Source of the DNA: Chryseobacterium sp. FP211-J200
GTDB taxonomy: Bacteria > Bacteroidota > Bacteroidia > Flavobacteriales > Weeksellaceae
Reading direction: 5' to 3'
Length of the DNA: 64,000 nucleotides
Assembly: GCF_001643375.1 (NCBI RefSeq)
Contig: NZ_LSHB01000011.1
Location: 78,823 to 142,822 of the forward strand
Shown here: positions 52,929 through 62,933 of the stretch, one piece after another
Layout of the letters: every line of letters starts with the position of its first letter
Numbering within the stretch: the first letter of the stretch is position 1
Made by a program: the position numbers and the translations under genes
Notes under the pieces: generated by a model
Database searches by the model: none
What the model saw: the letters and a program-made list of their open reading frames with translations, nothing else
Told to the model about the DNA's origin: nothing

Positions 52929-53792
52929 ATGAAGAATTTAGACTTTTTGCCAGTCTTACTTTTAGTGATCTCCTGTAAGTCACATATTCCCATAGAACCC
53001 GAATTTTCAAATCTTTCTAACAAAAATCAAATTGAAATAATGAAGGTCAATAATTTTAGATTTTTGGGCGGAATTAAAAATTTTGAAGGAAAAACATTAA
53101 GAGACAGTCTCATCTACAGAAGTGGAAATCTTCATCATTTGAAAAATAGATCTTTTGATGACCTAGAAAAACTGAAGATCAACAAGATCATTGACCTCCG
53201 AACAAAACAAGAAGTTGCAAAAGAGATCGATCATCTGCCTTCTAATATTAGTTATAAGAATTACCCTGCCTTGGAAGATAAGAACGATGAAATGAAAAAT
53301 GCCAAAAAATTGGCTCTGAAAGGCAAAATAGGAAAAGATGACGCGGACAAAAGAATGCTTAGATTTTATACCGATTATGTATCAGAAAATCCACAGGTGA
53401 TCAAGACAATTATCACAGAGATCCTTGACTCCGATCAACCTATACTCTACCACTGCACCGCTGGAAAAGACAGAACCGGAATGATCACTGCTTTAATTTT
53501 GAAAATTCTGAAATTCGATAACGATGTCATTTTTGAAGAATATTTGGTTTCAAATGATTTGAGAAAAAATGTCATTAATAAAAGATTGAGTCTCGCCAAC
53601 AATCTACATTTCGTCTTCCCAAAACTTGACATTGGCGTTATAGAAAAGACAAGCTGGATCGAGCGCGACTATCTACAAGCTGCTTTTGACGAGATCGATA
53701 CAAAATATGGATCCATGGACATTTACATTCACAAACAACTAGGAATTTCTGAAGCTCAAAGAGAGATTTACATCAAAAGGTTTTTGCATTAA
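52929..53792 (+). CDS. Lipoprotein tyrosine phosphatase (dual-specificity type)
   Basis: A 287-residue phosphatase of the bacterial tyrosine-phosphatase (PTP/Y_phosphatase3) family. A lipoprotein signal ends LLLVISC, so Cys16 is likely lipidated. The active site is HCTAGKDRTG, with nucleophile Cys176 and Arg182 of the Cx5R motif, and the general acid is probably in the DKNDEMKNAK region. An N-terminal FRFLGGIKNFEGKTLRDSLI and IIDLRTKQEV fit this family. Such enzymes dephosphorylate proteins or sugars; the substrate is open. Its own terminator follows. Confidence 0.88.
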   Translation: MKNLDFLPVLLLVISCKSHIPIEPEFSNLSNKNQIEIMKVNNFRFLGGIKNFEGKTLRDSLIYRSGNLHHLKNRSFDDLEKLKINKIIDLRTKQEVAKEIDHLPSNISYKNYPALEDKNDEMKNAKKLALKGKIGKDDADKRMLRFYTDYVSENPQVIKTIITEILDSDQPILYHCTAGKDRTGMITALILKILKFDNDVIFEEYLVSNDLRKNVINKRLSLANNLHFVFPKLDIGVIEKTSWIERDYLQAAFDEIDTKYGSMDIYIHKQLGISEAQREIYIKRFLH

Positions 53793-53794
53793 TA

Positions 53795-53829
53795 TAAAAA
53801 GAGCAATCCAAAATTTGAATTGCTCTTTT
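53795..53829. terminator. Bidirectional terminator
   Basis: Arms AAAAAGAGCAAT (53795-53806) and ATTGCTCTTTTT (53818-53829) between convergent phosphatase and ccsBA genes. Confidence 0.85.
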
Positions 53830-53854
53830 TTATTTCTAATAATATCTTTTATCA

Positions 53855-56800
53855 TTAAGGCTCAACTTGCGTTCTCTCATCCTTTTTGATCTGCAAGTCG
53901 TTATGCAGTTTTTTATACTTGAACCAAGCGAAAACCGATAATAAGATCATATAACCTATACTGACGTAAACCCAAAGTGGAAGCGGAATCGGATCTCCTT
54001 TGGCATAAGAATGCAATCCAGAAAGATAATAATTCACTCCGAAATAGGTCATTACCATCGAGCAAAATGCAAACATCGTAACGACGTGGAACGTGTATCT
54101 TCCTCTCAATCCTGGAACCAATCTCATGTGAATTACAAAAGCATAGATCATGATTGAAATGAAAGCCCAAGTTTCCTTTGGATCCCAGCTCCAGTATCTT
54201 CCCCAAGATTCGTTGGCCCAAATTCCTCCTAAAAAGTTTCCAATCGTTAATGCCAGCAATCCAATATTAAGGGACATTTCGCTTACGATAGCTAATTCTT
54301 TCAGCGTCGTATCGTTGTGTCTTTTGAAAGTATCTTTGTTGGCGATGATGTAGAAGATCAAAGAGATCATGGCAATTAACATCGATAAAGAGAAGAATCC
54401 GTAACTGGATGTAATGATCGCAACGTGAACTACCAGCCAGTAAGATTTCAGAACAGGAACCAATGGTGTAATTTGTGGATCCAGTGCAGAACCACCATGT
54501 GCAAATCCCATCATGATCACTGCCACCAAAAATCCTGCTGCAGGAATGAGCGTATTTGAGTTTCTGTACAAAGCATATCCTGCCGAGATCCCAACCCAAG
54601 AGATGAAGATAATCGCCTCGTAACCATTACTCCAAGGTGCGTGACCGGAAATGTACCATCTCGCCACCAATCCTAGAAAATGGAATGTATAACCAACTGC
54701 ACCAATATAGATCAATGCTTTTATCACATTATTAAGAATCTTACTTGGCTTGAACAATTGTGCAAAGCCTAAAACCAAAAGCAAACCGCCAATCAGCGTG
54801 TAGAAAATCAACAATTTAAAGTTGATATCCAGTTTGTTTATCAGAACCTCAAGTTTCACTTTGGTTTCAGAAGGCACCACATTTTTGCCCCATTTCTGCT
54901 GATATTCTTCTACTTTTTTAAGCTCTGCATCCGCTTTTGCCCAGCTTCCACCTTGTGTCGCCAAAAGGACGCTTGACAAATAAGGTCCTAAAACAGCCTG
55001 CGCATTTTCGTCCGGTTCAAAAGTTGGGGTCATCACAGAGCTCCAAGTGTGATTGGAATCATTTTTCACAGGAACTGTTCGGAAATATTGGTAAGACATG
55101 ATTCCGTTAAGAACCTGAACTTTGTCATTCAGTTTAATTACCGCTTCGTCATATCTTGTTCTTTCAGACGCTTTTTTACGGAACGCATCGTTGTAATCAT
55201 CTTCCAATACGAAACGAAGATTTCCGTTTTTGTCTGCTGGGAATAATTTGATCAAACTGGTAAAACCTTCTTCTGTGGCTTTAGTTTTAGCTCTTAGGTC
55301 TTTTCCAACTTTACCTGCAGTTTCAATTTTGATGATATTGACCTGCGCCCAAAACATTGGGTCAATTGTCGCTGCCAGAAACCATTGGTTGGCATCCAGG
55401 TCTTGGAAATAATCTCTACTCGTCAATTTATGAAGAATGTCAATTGCTTGCGTGTTGGACGGTACGATACGACCTTCGTAATTTTGAACCAATAAGTAAG
55501 CAAACTTATCTGCGTGCTCTTTGTTGATCTCGATGTTCTTAACCATTGCATCCGCATCTATCACTGCAGGATTTCTATTTGGAGAAGTAGCTTGAGCTTC
55601 GGAATGGGAATGACCGTCGTGGCTTCCATCTTTTCCGTGCATATCGATTTCCTGAGCATTGAGTCCGAAACTTAATAAAAGTAAAAGAACTGCCGCTGCT
55701 TTTTTCCTGCTAATGGTTTTCAACATTTGGTTGAGACTCCAGAATCTTGAACCTTTCCAAAACATCGTCACAAACATTCCGATAAATAAGAAAGCGTAAC
55801 CGATGTAACTAATCAAAGTTCCCCAGAAATCGTGGTTTACAGAAAGAACGGTTCCTTTTCTGTCCGGGTCAAAACTTGCCTGGAAGAATCGGTAACCTTT
55901 ATAATTAAGAACATGATTCATATAAATATTGTAAGGCGTTTCTTTGCCTTCGTCCACGATTCTCACGTGAGATTCGTAAGCTGATGGTGAAGAACTTCCC
56001 GGATAAGTTTCCATAACGAATTTTTCTAATTTCAAAGCGAAAGGTTGTGTGAAATAAACTTTTGGACCGAAGCCTAACATCACGTCCAAACCATCGATTT
56101 TGATCTGTTTGTAGTTATTCGGATTTCCTTTTTCTACAACCAGGTCAACCATTTGTTTTGTTTTTGGTCCAGACACTTCTACTTTCAAGAGATCTGGAAC
56201 GTCTTTATCTTTCTGTTTGTCACCTTCGTAATTGACCAATTTACCTTTTTTAGTTCCTTCCGGAATTACCAATTTCAATTGATCGATCGTATAAAGACTT
56301 CTCAAAACCAAAGGCTGGAATTCATCTTTTGTAGTTGTTCCGGTTGCTTTGGTTGCCATTGTCATAAAAGCAGCATCAACAGGTGTTTTGATGTAAAGTT
56401 GTCCCTCTTTCTTTTGGAATTCAACTGCGCCTTCAATAGCTGTTCTGTTGTAACTTACCAAAGTTCCATTGATATTCTGGACATCGCCTTCAGCCAAATA
56501 TATATTTTGACGGCCTCCCATATCGCTGGTTGAAACCAGATGCAAATATTCTTTTCCTGCTCCAGCAACCAAACTGTCTTTCTTTCTTTGGATATAATCC
56601 ACTGCTTTCACAACAATTTTTTCCTTTCCTAAGAAATCATAGGTTGCCTGAAAATCGTGGTGAAGTGGCGACATCAAATAAGGAACGTCGTGGTAATTTT
56701 GCTGTTCTCCTTTTTCTTCGATTTTGATTTTGAAGAAATGTTTGTCGGTGATGATCTCGTTATTGGTTTCGCCTTCACGAATATGCATTGTCCCTTCAAA

Positions 56801-57097
56801 ACTGATGTATCGCGTAATTGCACCACCAATGAATATTAAAATAAAAGCCAAGTGGAAAACCAAGATCGGCCATTTTTCTCTACGGAAAAGTCTGTATCTG
56901 CCGATGTTTCCGATGAAATTTAATATTAATAAAAACATTACGGCTTCAAACCATTTGGCCTCGTAGATCAATGCCTTCGCCGTTGGTGTTCCGTAATCGT
57001 TTTCAATAAAAGTGGCAACGGCCATAGAAATAGCGAAAACCAGCAAGAGAAGAGCCATCGTTCGCGTGGAAATAAGAATATCCTGAATCTTTTTCAT
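53855..57097 (-). CDS. ccsBA: Cytochrome c biogenesis protein, fused CcsB-CcsA (ResB-ResC)
   Basis: System II cytochrome c maturation: carries heme across the inner membrane and attaches it to apocytochromes. The 1080-residue protein fuses ResB/CcsB (TM helices near 12-35, 46-66, 75-95 and the cluster after a large periplasmic domain) to CcsA/ResC at the C-terminus. The heme-handling WWD-type motif is WGRYWSWDPKETWAF (about residues 955-970), with the flanking His residues expected for heme ligation. A His-rich linker (HGKDGSHDGHSHSE) lies between the halves. Divergent from ftsK. Confidence 0.94.
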   Translation of the reverse strand: MKKIQDILISTRTMALLLLVFAISMAVATFIENDYGTPTAKALIYEAKWFEAVMFLLILNFIGNIGRYRLFRREKWPILVFHLAFILIFIGGAITRYISFEGTMHIREGETNNEIITDKHFFKIKIEEKGEQQNYHDVPYLMSPLHHDFQATYDFLGKEKIVVKAVDYIQRKKDSLVAGAGKEYLHLVSTSDMGGRQNIYLAEGDVQNINGTLVSYNRTAIEGAVEFQKKEGQLYIKTPVDAAFMTMATKATGTTTKDEFQPLVLRSLYTIDQLKLVIPEGTKKGKLVNYEGDKQKDKDVPDLLKVEVSGPKTKQMVDLVVEKGNPNNYKQIKIDGLDVMLGFGPKVYFTQPFALKLEKFVMETYPGSSSPSAYESHVRIVDEGKETPYNIYMNHVLNYKGYRFFQASFDPDRKGTVLSVNHDFWGTLISYIGYAFLFIGMFVTMFWKGSRFWSLNQMLKTISRKKAAAVLLLLLSFGLNAQEIDMHGKDGSHDGHSHSEAQATSPNRNPAVIDADAMVKNIEINKEHADKFAYLLVQNYEGRIVPSNTQAIDILHKLTSRDYFQDLDANQWFLAATIDPMFWAQVNIIKIETAGKVGKDLRAKTKATEEGFTSLIKLFPADKNGNLRFVLEDDYNDAFRKKASERTRYDEAVIKLNDKVQVLNGIMSYQYFRTVPVKNDSNHTWSSVMTPTFEPDENAQAVLGPYLSSVLLATQGGSWAKADAELKKVEEYQQKWGKNVVPSETKVKLEVLINKLDINFKLLIFYTLIGGLLLVLGFAQLFKPSKILNNVIKALIYIGAVGYTFHFLGLVARWYISGHAPWSNGYEAIIFISWVGISAGYALYRNSNTLIPAAGFLVAVIMMGFAHGGSALDPQITPLVPVLKSYWLVVHVAIITSSYGFFSLSMLIAMISLIFYIIANKDTFKRHNDTTLKELAIVSEMSLNIGLLALTIGNFLGGIWANESWGRYWSWDPKETWAFISIMIYAFVIHMRLVPGLRGRYTFHVVTMFAFCSMVMTYFGVNYYLSGLHSYAKGDPIPLPLWVYVSIGYMILLSVFAWFKYKKLHNDLQIKKDERTQVEP

Positions 57098-57424
57098 ATG
57101 TAGATATCTACTGTTTTTTGTTTATCATGTGTTATCACCAGGTATTAACCAGTATTTGCTACAAGCGTAGTAGCTGGCGATTTCATTATGAAATTTATAG
57201 TTCACAAAAATAAGGATGATAAACCACAAAGGCATCAAAAAAAACTGTTTTTTGTCATTTTACAACCACGCACTCTTATTTTGAATCATTCTTGATAACT
57301 TGTTTTCGACTGAACAATAGATAGCTAAAATCCTTAACAGTTTAAAAAAAATAAAAATAAGCTTCAACAATTTATATCACTGATAAAAAACATTAAATTT
57401 GCAACTATTGACCTTTTTTGAAAA
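57098..57424. promoter_or_regulatory. Divergent promoter region between ccsBA and ftsK
   Basis: A 327-bp gap. It holds TAAATTTG (57394-57401), a -7 box 23 bp before the ftsK ATG. Beside ccsBA are the palindrome GTAGATATCTAC (57100-57111) and the pair GCTAC/GTAGC (57158-57162 and 57170-57174), which might be regulatory. No gene is seen. Confidence 0.45.
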
Positions 57425-59923
57425 ATGAACAACGACAAAAACACACCATCAAACGCTAGTAAAATCATCTCAAAACCAAGAATCATTTCTGGTATTACTT
57501 TTATCGTACTATCAGTCGTTTTAACGTTTTCTTTCGTTTCCTACCTCATGAACTGGAAAGCAGACCAGAGTCAAGCCGGGACCATGGCAGATAAAAACGT
57601 GGTTTCGTCGAATCTCTTTGGGAAAATCGGAGATTGGTTGGGCAATCTTTTTATCTTCGAAAGTATTGGTGTTGCAGCATTTGTTGTAGCATTTTTGTTT
57701 TTTGTCTTCGGAACGTTGATCTTCAAGAAAAACTATTTCAAACCTTGGAAAACCATCTCGCACAGTTTGTTCTTTATTTGCTGGACTCCGATTTTCTTCG
57801 GTGCTGTCACTGGCGGTGAAGGCGTTTTGGGTGGCGTTTATGGTTATCAGATCATGGATTATCTGAAATCTTACATCGGTTCAGTTGGTCTTTGGATGGT
57901 ACTTTTTGTGAGCTTTGCTTTGTATTTTGTTCTAGAATTTAATTTGAGACCGAGTTCTATTAAGAATAAACTGAATGACATCAACGACAACACTTTCGGG
58001 AAACTGAAAGGTCTGATGCCGGATTCCAATGAAGATTTTGAGGCGGATGAAGATTTGGAAAAAGATATTGTTGCGGAGAAATTAGCCGTTAATGAATCGC
58101 CTGTAAAAACTGACAATGATTTCAGCAACATCAAAGTAACCCAGGATTTTGAACCGATCAAAACGCCTAATAAAACAACGTTTGTTGAAGAGATCAAGGA
58201 AACTCAGCCTGAATCGATCGTTCTATCAACTGAAACTCCGATTCAAAAACCAATCGTTGACAAGCCAATTATAATAGAAAAACCTGTTACAGAAACTCCA
58301 GTTGTAAAATCTAATGACGATATCACCCTTAACATCGAAGTAAAGAAAGAAGAAGTCTATCTTCCGAATGCCGAGCAGCAAAAATCTGACGAACTTGTAA
58401 GCAAACACGGCTTGTACGACCACAAATTGGATTTGGCAAAATTCCAAATGCCCTCTGTAGAATTACTGAAAGATTACGGCAACGAGGAGATCACGATCAA
58501 CCACGATGAACTCGAAGAAAATAAGAACCGAATTGTTGGCCTATTAAAAACCTTCAACGTTGGAATTTCCGAGATCAAAGCGACGATAGGACCAACGGTT
58601 ACACTTTACGAAATCGTACCAGAAGCAGGAATCCGGGTTTCTGCAATCAAAAAACTACAAGACGATATTGCTTTGAATCTTTCCGCATTAGGAATTCGTA
58701 TCATCGCACCAATGCCAGGAAAAGGAACCATAGGAATCGAAGTTCCAAGAAAAAACCCTACCATGGTCTCTATGAGATCGGTTGTGGCTTCTCCTAAATT
58801 CCAGACCGCTGATATGGATCTTCCAATCGTTTTTGGAAAAACCATTTCAAACGAAGTTTTCGTGGCCGACCTTGCAAAAATGCCTCACCTCTTGATGGCT
58901 GGAGCAACGGGACAAGGAAAATCAGTTGGGATCAACGCAATTTTAACTTCTCTCATATATAAGAAGCACCCAAGCGAATTGAAATTCGTAATGGTGGATC
59001 CGAAAAAAGTGGAACTTTCCTTATATTCAAAAATCGAAAGACATTACTTGGCGAAATTGCCTGATACAGAAGATGCGATCATCACAGACAATGCAAAAGT
59101 GATCAACACTTTGAACTCACTTTGTATCGAAATGGATCAGCGTTATGACCTATTGAAAAATGCGTTCTGTAAAAACATCAAAGAGTACAACGCCAAATTT
59201 GCTCAAAGAAAACTGAATCCAGAAAACGGACACCGATATTTGCCATACATTGTTTTGGTAGTGGACGAGTTTGCAGATCTAATCATGACTGCAGGAAAAG
59301 AAGTTGAACATCCGATTGCACGTTTGGCGCAGCTGGCTAGAGCAATTGGAATCCACCTAATTGTCGCAACACAAAGACCGTCTGTAAACGTCATCACAGG
59401 TATGATCAAAGCGAATTTCCCTGCAAGGATTGCATTCCGTGTTATTTCGGGAGTCGATTCCAAGACGATTTTGGATTCGCCTGGTGCGGAACAGTTGGTT
59501 GGACGTGGTGATATGCTTTACTTCAATGGAAACGATTTGACACGTTTGCAGTGTGCCTTTGTAGATACGCCGGAAGTGGAGCGAATTGCAGAATTTGTAG
59601 GCGAGCAAAAAGGTTATCCGGACGCTTATCTTCTTCCTGAATATTCCAGTGACGAAGGGAGTTCTACTGTCGGCGCCTTTGACCCGAACGAGAAAGATCA
59701 ACTTTTTGAAGATGCGGCAAGAATCGTTATTTCTACGCAGCAAGGATCAACATCAATGCTTCAAAGACAACTTAAATTGGGATATAACAGAGCCGGAAGA
59801 ATTATGGATCAGCTGGAAGCGGCGGGCGTAGTTGGCGGTTTCAACGGTGCGAAGGCAAGAGAGGTTTTGATCTCTGACCTTGGTTCTTTGGAACGGTTGT
59901 TTGATGAATTGAAAGGGAGATAG
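57425..59923 (+). CDS. ftsK: DNA translocase FtsK/SpoIIIE family
   Basis: Hexameric motor that moves chromosomes at division. The 832 residues have four N-terminal TM segments (about 20-42, 77-98, 108-126 and 155-175), a charged linker (about 190-350), the alpha/beta motor with Walker A GATGQGKS (about 493-500) and Walker B VLVVDEFADLIM, and a C-terminal gamma winged helix (STSMLQRQLKLGYNRAGRIM) that reads KOPS-like sites. Length and layout are standard. Monocistronic with terminator. Confidence 0.96.
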   Translation: MNNDKNTPSNASKIISKPRIISGITFIVLSVVLTFSFVSYLMNWKADQSQAGTMADKNVVSSNLFGKIGDWLGNLFIFESIGVAAFVVAFLFFVFGTLIFKKNYFKPWKTISHSLFFICWTPIFFGAVTGGEGVLGGVYGYQIMDYLKSYIGSVGLWMVLFVSFALYFVLEFNLRPSSIKNKLNDINDNTFGKLKGLMPDSNEDFEADEDLEKDIVAEKLAVNESPVKTDNDFSNIKVTQDFEPIKTPNKTTFVEEIKETQPESIVLSTETPIQKPIVDKPIIIEKPVTETPVVKSNDDITLNIEVKKEEVYLPNAEQQKSDELVSKHGLYDHKLDLAKFQMPSVELLKDYGNEEITINHDELEENKNRIVGLLKTFNVGISEIKATIGPTVTLYEIVPEAGIRVSAIKKLQDDIALNLSALGIRIIAPMPGKGTIGIEVPRKNPTMVSMRSVVASPKFQTADMDLPIVFGKTISNEVFVADLAKMPHLLMAGATGQGKSVGINAILTSLIYKKHPSELKFVMVDPKKVELSLYSKIERHYLAKLPDTEDAIITDNAKVINTLNSLCIEMDQRYDLLKNAFCKNIKEYNAKFAQRKLNPENGHRYLPYIVLVVDEFADLIMTAGKEVEHPIARLAQLARAIGIHLIVATQRPSVNVITGMIKANFPARIAFRVISGVDSKTILDSPGAEQLVGRGDMLYFNGNDLTRLQCAFVDTPEVERIAEFVGEQKGYPDAYLLPEYSSDEGSSTVGAFDPNEKDQLFEDAARIVISTQQGSTSMLQRQLKLGYNRAGRIMDQLEAAGVVGGFNGAKAREVLISDLGSLERLFDELKGR

Positions 59924-59945
59924 ATTTAAATTAAACCATAAATTG

Positions 59946-59976
59946 AGCGTTAAAATATATTAAATATTTTAACGCT
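59946..59976 (+). terminator. Rho-independent terminator after ftsK
   Basis: Arms AGCGTTAAAATAT (59946-59958) and ATATTTTAACGCT (59964-59976) followed by T residues. Confidence 0.8.
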
Positions 59977-60051
59977 TTTTTATTTGACGGATTTTATTTT
60001 GGATATTTGAAATTACATTTTCATTGTAATCAATAATTAACAAGACATAGT

Positions 60052-60783
60052 ATGAAATTAATTTTACCACTTCTTTTTCTATTCTTTAAAATAACTGTTT
60101 TTGCACAATCAAATGAAACATTAAAAAATGTAAGGGCTAAACAATTACAGGTTCAGAATCAAGAAGAATATTTAGATTTTGAAAGAATGAAAAAAGAATT
60201 ATCCGAAAAAGATGGCATCAATAAAGGACCTTTCACTTATGAAGTCTTTCCCTATCCAGACTATGACAGCATTAGTAACAAAACATTTTCTGGTATTGCT
60301 ACTTTAGCAAATTTCTATGGCATCAACTTGAACGGAAAAAAAATAGTTTACACCAGTTTTTCTGAAAACAAAAACAAATTGAACTCTTATCGCATCAAAG
60401 AAAACAACAGAATATTCTTCACTATTTTAGTGTTAACAGATTATGTTGATGAAAAGGATTTTTCGTCTATGAAGACACAAATAGTTTCTAGGAATTTCCC
60501 AGATGTAATCGGTCAAGGTTTCATTAAAACTCAAAAAAACAAAATTGATTTTTCAGCATTTGCTACTATTGAGAATGATGAATTTGCCATCGTCAATATG
60601 AAACTTTACAATCTTAAATATGGGAATTTCATTTTGATTGCACCACAAAAAGATGGAAGTTTGAGAAGTCTTCAAATAAAACCGCAATCTGAGTTGACAT
60701 CTGACATTTTGAAAAAATATATTGAGGGTCTTTTGGAAACAAAACAAACAATTGAGTTTTTTATTAATGATAAAACTATTTAA
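60052..60783 (+). CDS. Secreted hypothetical protein
   Basis: A 243-residue protein with a signal peptide (to TVFAQ). The mature part is charged and contains LDFERMKKELSEKDG and GPFTYEVFPYPDYDSI. No family recognised. The next gene starts 4 bp after its stop, so they are cotranscribed. Function unknown. Confidence 0.65.
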   Translation: MKLILPLLFLFFKITVFAQSNETLKNVRAKQLQVQNQEEYLDFERMKKELSEKDGINKGPFTYEVFPYPDYDSISNKTFSGIATLANFYGINLNGKKIVYTSFSENKNKLNSYRIKENNRIFFTILVLTDYVDEKDFSSMKTQIVSRNFPDVIGQGFIKTQKNKIDFSAFATIENDEFAIVNMKLYNLKYGNFILIAPQKDGSLRSLQIKPQSELTSDILKKYIEGLLETKQTIEFFINDKTI

Positions 60784-60787
60784 GTCA

Positions 60788-62038
60788 ATGAAACTTAATA
60801 AGAAAATTAATAATATTATTTTCCTGCTTTGTGGATTGATTTTCCATGCGCAATCCACAAAAGAATTGAGTCAAGAACAGAAAGATTACATCACAAAATT
60901 TATTTATCCGCTTCAATCCTTTGACCCGAATTTTACAGATAATTCTGATTTGAAAATCTTGGATAAATTAATTGGCAATGCAAAAATTGTTGGCTTGGGA
61001 GAATCTACTCACGGATCTAGTGAAATCTATAAAATGAAAAACCGCATAAGCAGATATTTGATTTCTAACTCAGATTTCAATATTTTCTCTTTAGAAGCCA
61101 ATATGCCGGAAAGTTTCCGAATGAATAATTACATCACAGAAAAAAAAGACAATCCAAAAGACTTACTTGAGGGAATGTATTTTTGGCTTTGGCAAACTAA
61201 GGAAACATTGGACTTTATTGATTGGTTGAAAAATTATAATGATGCATACAATTCACGTATTATATTTGATGGATTTGATATGCAATTTGCGTCAGGTGCA
61301 TTAAATCAAATTCGAGATATTTACACTCAAAACAATATTAATGTTGATGAAATCAATGAATTAGAAAAAATATTGAAAGATGAAAATAGAGGACAAAGAA
61401 GTTATACAGCCAAAAGTCAAAAAACCATAGGAAATTTACTCGTAAAAATGAAACAAAAAAACGTCTCATTCAAAAGCCCTGAAGACAAGGCCAGATATTT
61501 GCAAAACATTCGAATTATTGAGCAAAAAATTCAAATAAACAGCATCGTTAAACGAGATCAATTTATGGCTGAAAATATCAATTGGATAATGGAAAATAAT
61601 AAAAACCCAAAGTTAATACTCTCAGCACACAACTATCACATTTCTAAATTGAACTCGGAAAGAATGGGTTATTATGTTAATGAGGAATTTAAAAATGACT
61701 ATGTCAATTTTGGATTTGCATTTTACGAAGGAACATATTCGGCAAGTGTTGACAGAAAAATAGGAACATTTGAAGCAGAAACAGCTCCTCCAGAAAGCTT
61801 AGAATATTATCTGAATTATTTGAACAAACCAATTTTTATTATCGATTTAAAATCTATCAAAAAAGAAAATAATCCTTTGGCAAAATGGATTCTAAAAGAT
61901 ATTCTTTTTCGAAAAACAGGTTCAGGAACTGATAAAAATAAGAAATCATTCAAATCAACAAATGTTAGCAACTCATTCGACTATTTAATTTTCATTAATG
62001 AATCTAGCAATTCTAATCTTTTAAAACAATACAACTAA
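60788..62038 (+). CDS. Erythromycin esterase-like protein
   Basis: A 416-residue secreted protein starting at the ATG at 60788 (MKLNKKINNIIFLLCGLIFH); an earlier in-frame start would overlap the preceding gene. Signal peptide to FHAQ. The EreA-type motifs GLGESTHGSSEIYKMKNRIS and SLEANMPESFRMNNYI are near the active site (His and Glu), and LILSAHNYHIS has the later conserved His. EreA/EreB hydrolyse macrolide lactones, but most members have no known antibiotic substrate. Operonic with the 243-residue protein gene. Confidence 0.82.
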   Translation: MKLNKKINNIIFLLCGLIFHAQSTKELSQEQKDYITKFIYPLQSFDPNFTDNSDLKILDKLIGNAKIVGLGESTHGSSEIYKMKNRISRYLISNSDFNIFSLEANMPESFRMNNYITEKKDNPKDLLEGMYFWLWQTKETLDFIDWLKNYNDAYNSRIIFDGFDMQFASGALNQIRDIYTQNNINVDEINELEKILKDENRGQRSYTAKSQKTIGNLLVKMKQKNVSFKSPEDKARYLQNIRIIEQKIQINSIVKRDQFMAENINWIMENNKNPKLILSAHNYHISKLNSERMGYYVNEEFKNDYVNFGFAFYEGTYSASVDRKIGTFEAETAPPESLEYYLNYLNKPIFIIDLKSIKKENNPLAKWILKDILFRKTGSGTDKNKKSFKSTNVSNSFDYLIFINESSNSNLLKQYN

Positions 62039-62110
62039 AATTCGCTAATTAAAAAATCTCGTAATTACGATTTCTAATTCTTTTCGTAATTTCATTCAAA
62101 ATTTATAACG

Positions 62111-62416
62111 ATGAAAAAACTCATTTTATTTATAGCAACTTTATCCTTTGGATTAATATTCTCACAAAAATTAAAAGAAACAAAACCAAGCGAAAAACGA
62201 GAGAATAAGATTCCAACAAATCCTTATAACAAAGCGGATTCTACAAAATCTGATGACATCAAAAGAGAGAACAACAATGCTGCATTTTACAAAAATGTAG
62301 ACTCTTCAAAAGCTTCCCAATACAGAATGTTGAACAAAAAGCCTAACGAACAATATTCGGAATTACCTCAAACTAAAGATTCAACCGAATTAAATAAAAA
62401 AGAAAAGAACAAATAA
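62111..62416 (+). CDS. Small secreted hypothetical protein
   Basis: A 101-residue protein with a signal peptide (to GLIFSQ) and a Lys/Asn/Glu-rich, low-complexity mature part (about 80 residues), without cysteines or a recognisable domain. Its stop abuts the start of the HD hydrolase gene, suggesting translation coupling. Function unknown. Confidence 0.55.
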   Translation: MKKLILFIATLSFGLIFSQKLKETKPSEKRENKIPTNPYNKADSTKSDDIKRENNNAAFYKNVDSSKASQYRMLNKKPNEQYSELPQTKDSTELNKKEKNK

Positions 62417-62863
62417 ATGTCCACACACGAACTCCTCTACAAAGCCATAAAAATAGCTACCAAAGCGCACAAAAAACAAACCGACAAATACGATGCACCT
62501 TACTTAGGTCACGTTTTTCGCGTCATGAATGCCGGAAAGACCATCGATGAAAAGATTGTCGGTGTCCTACACGATGTGGTGGAAGACAACCCAGAATTCC
62601 CGTTAGAATTTCTCCGAGAAAAAGGTTTTCCTGAGCACATTCTCGAAGCTGTAGAATGTCTTACGAAACGAGAAGAAGAACATTTGGATTATGACGCCTT
62701 CGTTGCAAGAATTGAGAAAAGTCCGTTGGCAATTGCCGTAAAACTAAATGACCTTCGCGACAATATGGATCTCACCAGATGCACAACATTGCTAGAAGAA
62801 AAAGATTTGAAACGTTTCAACAAATACCTGAAAGCTTATCTTTATCTGATAGAGAAATATTAG
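62417..62863 (+). CDS. HD-domain hydrolase, small alarmone hydrolase-like (SpoT/MESH1-type)
   Basis: A 148-residue single-domain HD protein. The metal-binding set of the RelA/SpoT hydrolase domain is visible: His32 in LGHVFRV, His52-Asp53 in LHDVVEDN, the catalytic ED at 56-57, and Asp112 in KLNDLRDNMD. This suggests a small (p)ppGpp or nucleotide hydrolase, though the synthetase and regulatory domains of SpoT are lacking, and other phosphohydrolase substrates are possible. Starts directly after the previous stop. Good terminator follows. Confidence 0.82.
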   Translation: MSTHELLYKAIKIATKAHKKQTDKYDAPYLGHVFRVMNAGKTIDEKIVGVLHDVVEDNPEFPLEFLREKGFPEHILEAVECLTKREEEHLDYDAFVARIEKSPLAIAVKLNDLRDNMDLTRCTTLLEEKDLKRFNKYLKAYLYLIEKY

Positions 62864-62876
62864 AATTTTAAATCAA

Positions 62877-62916
62877 AAAAAAGGTCAAATAGAAAATGTT
62901 ACTATTTGACCTTTTT
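62877..62916. terminator. Bidirectional terminator
   Basis: Arms AAAAAGGTCAAATAG (62877-62891) and CTATTTGACCTTTTT (62902-62916), 15 bp perfect, between convergent genes. Confidence 0.9.
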
Positions 62917-62933
62917 AATTATATTTTAATGAA

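Noticed and set aside
60722..60787. Longer start for the erythromycin-esterase-like gene
   Set aside because: It overlaps the preceding gene by 62 bp and puts 22 residues before an otherwise perfect signal peptide.
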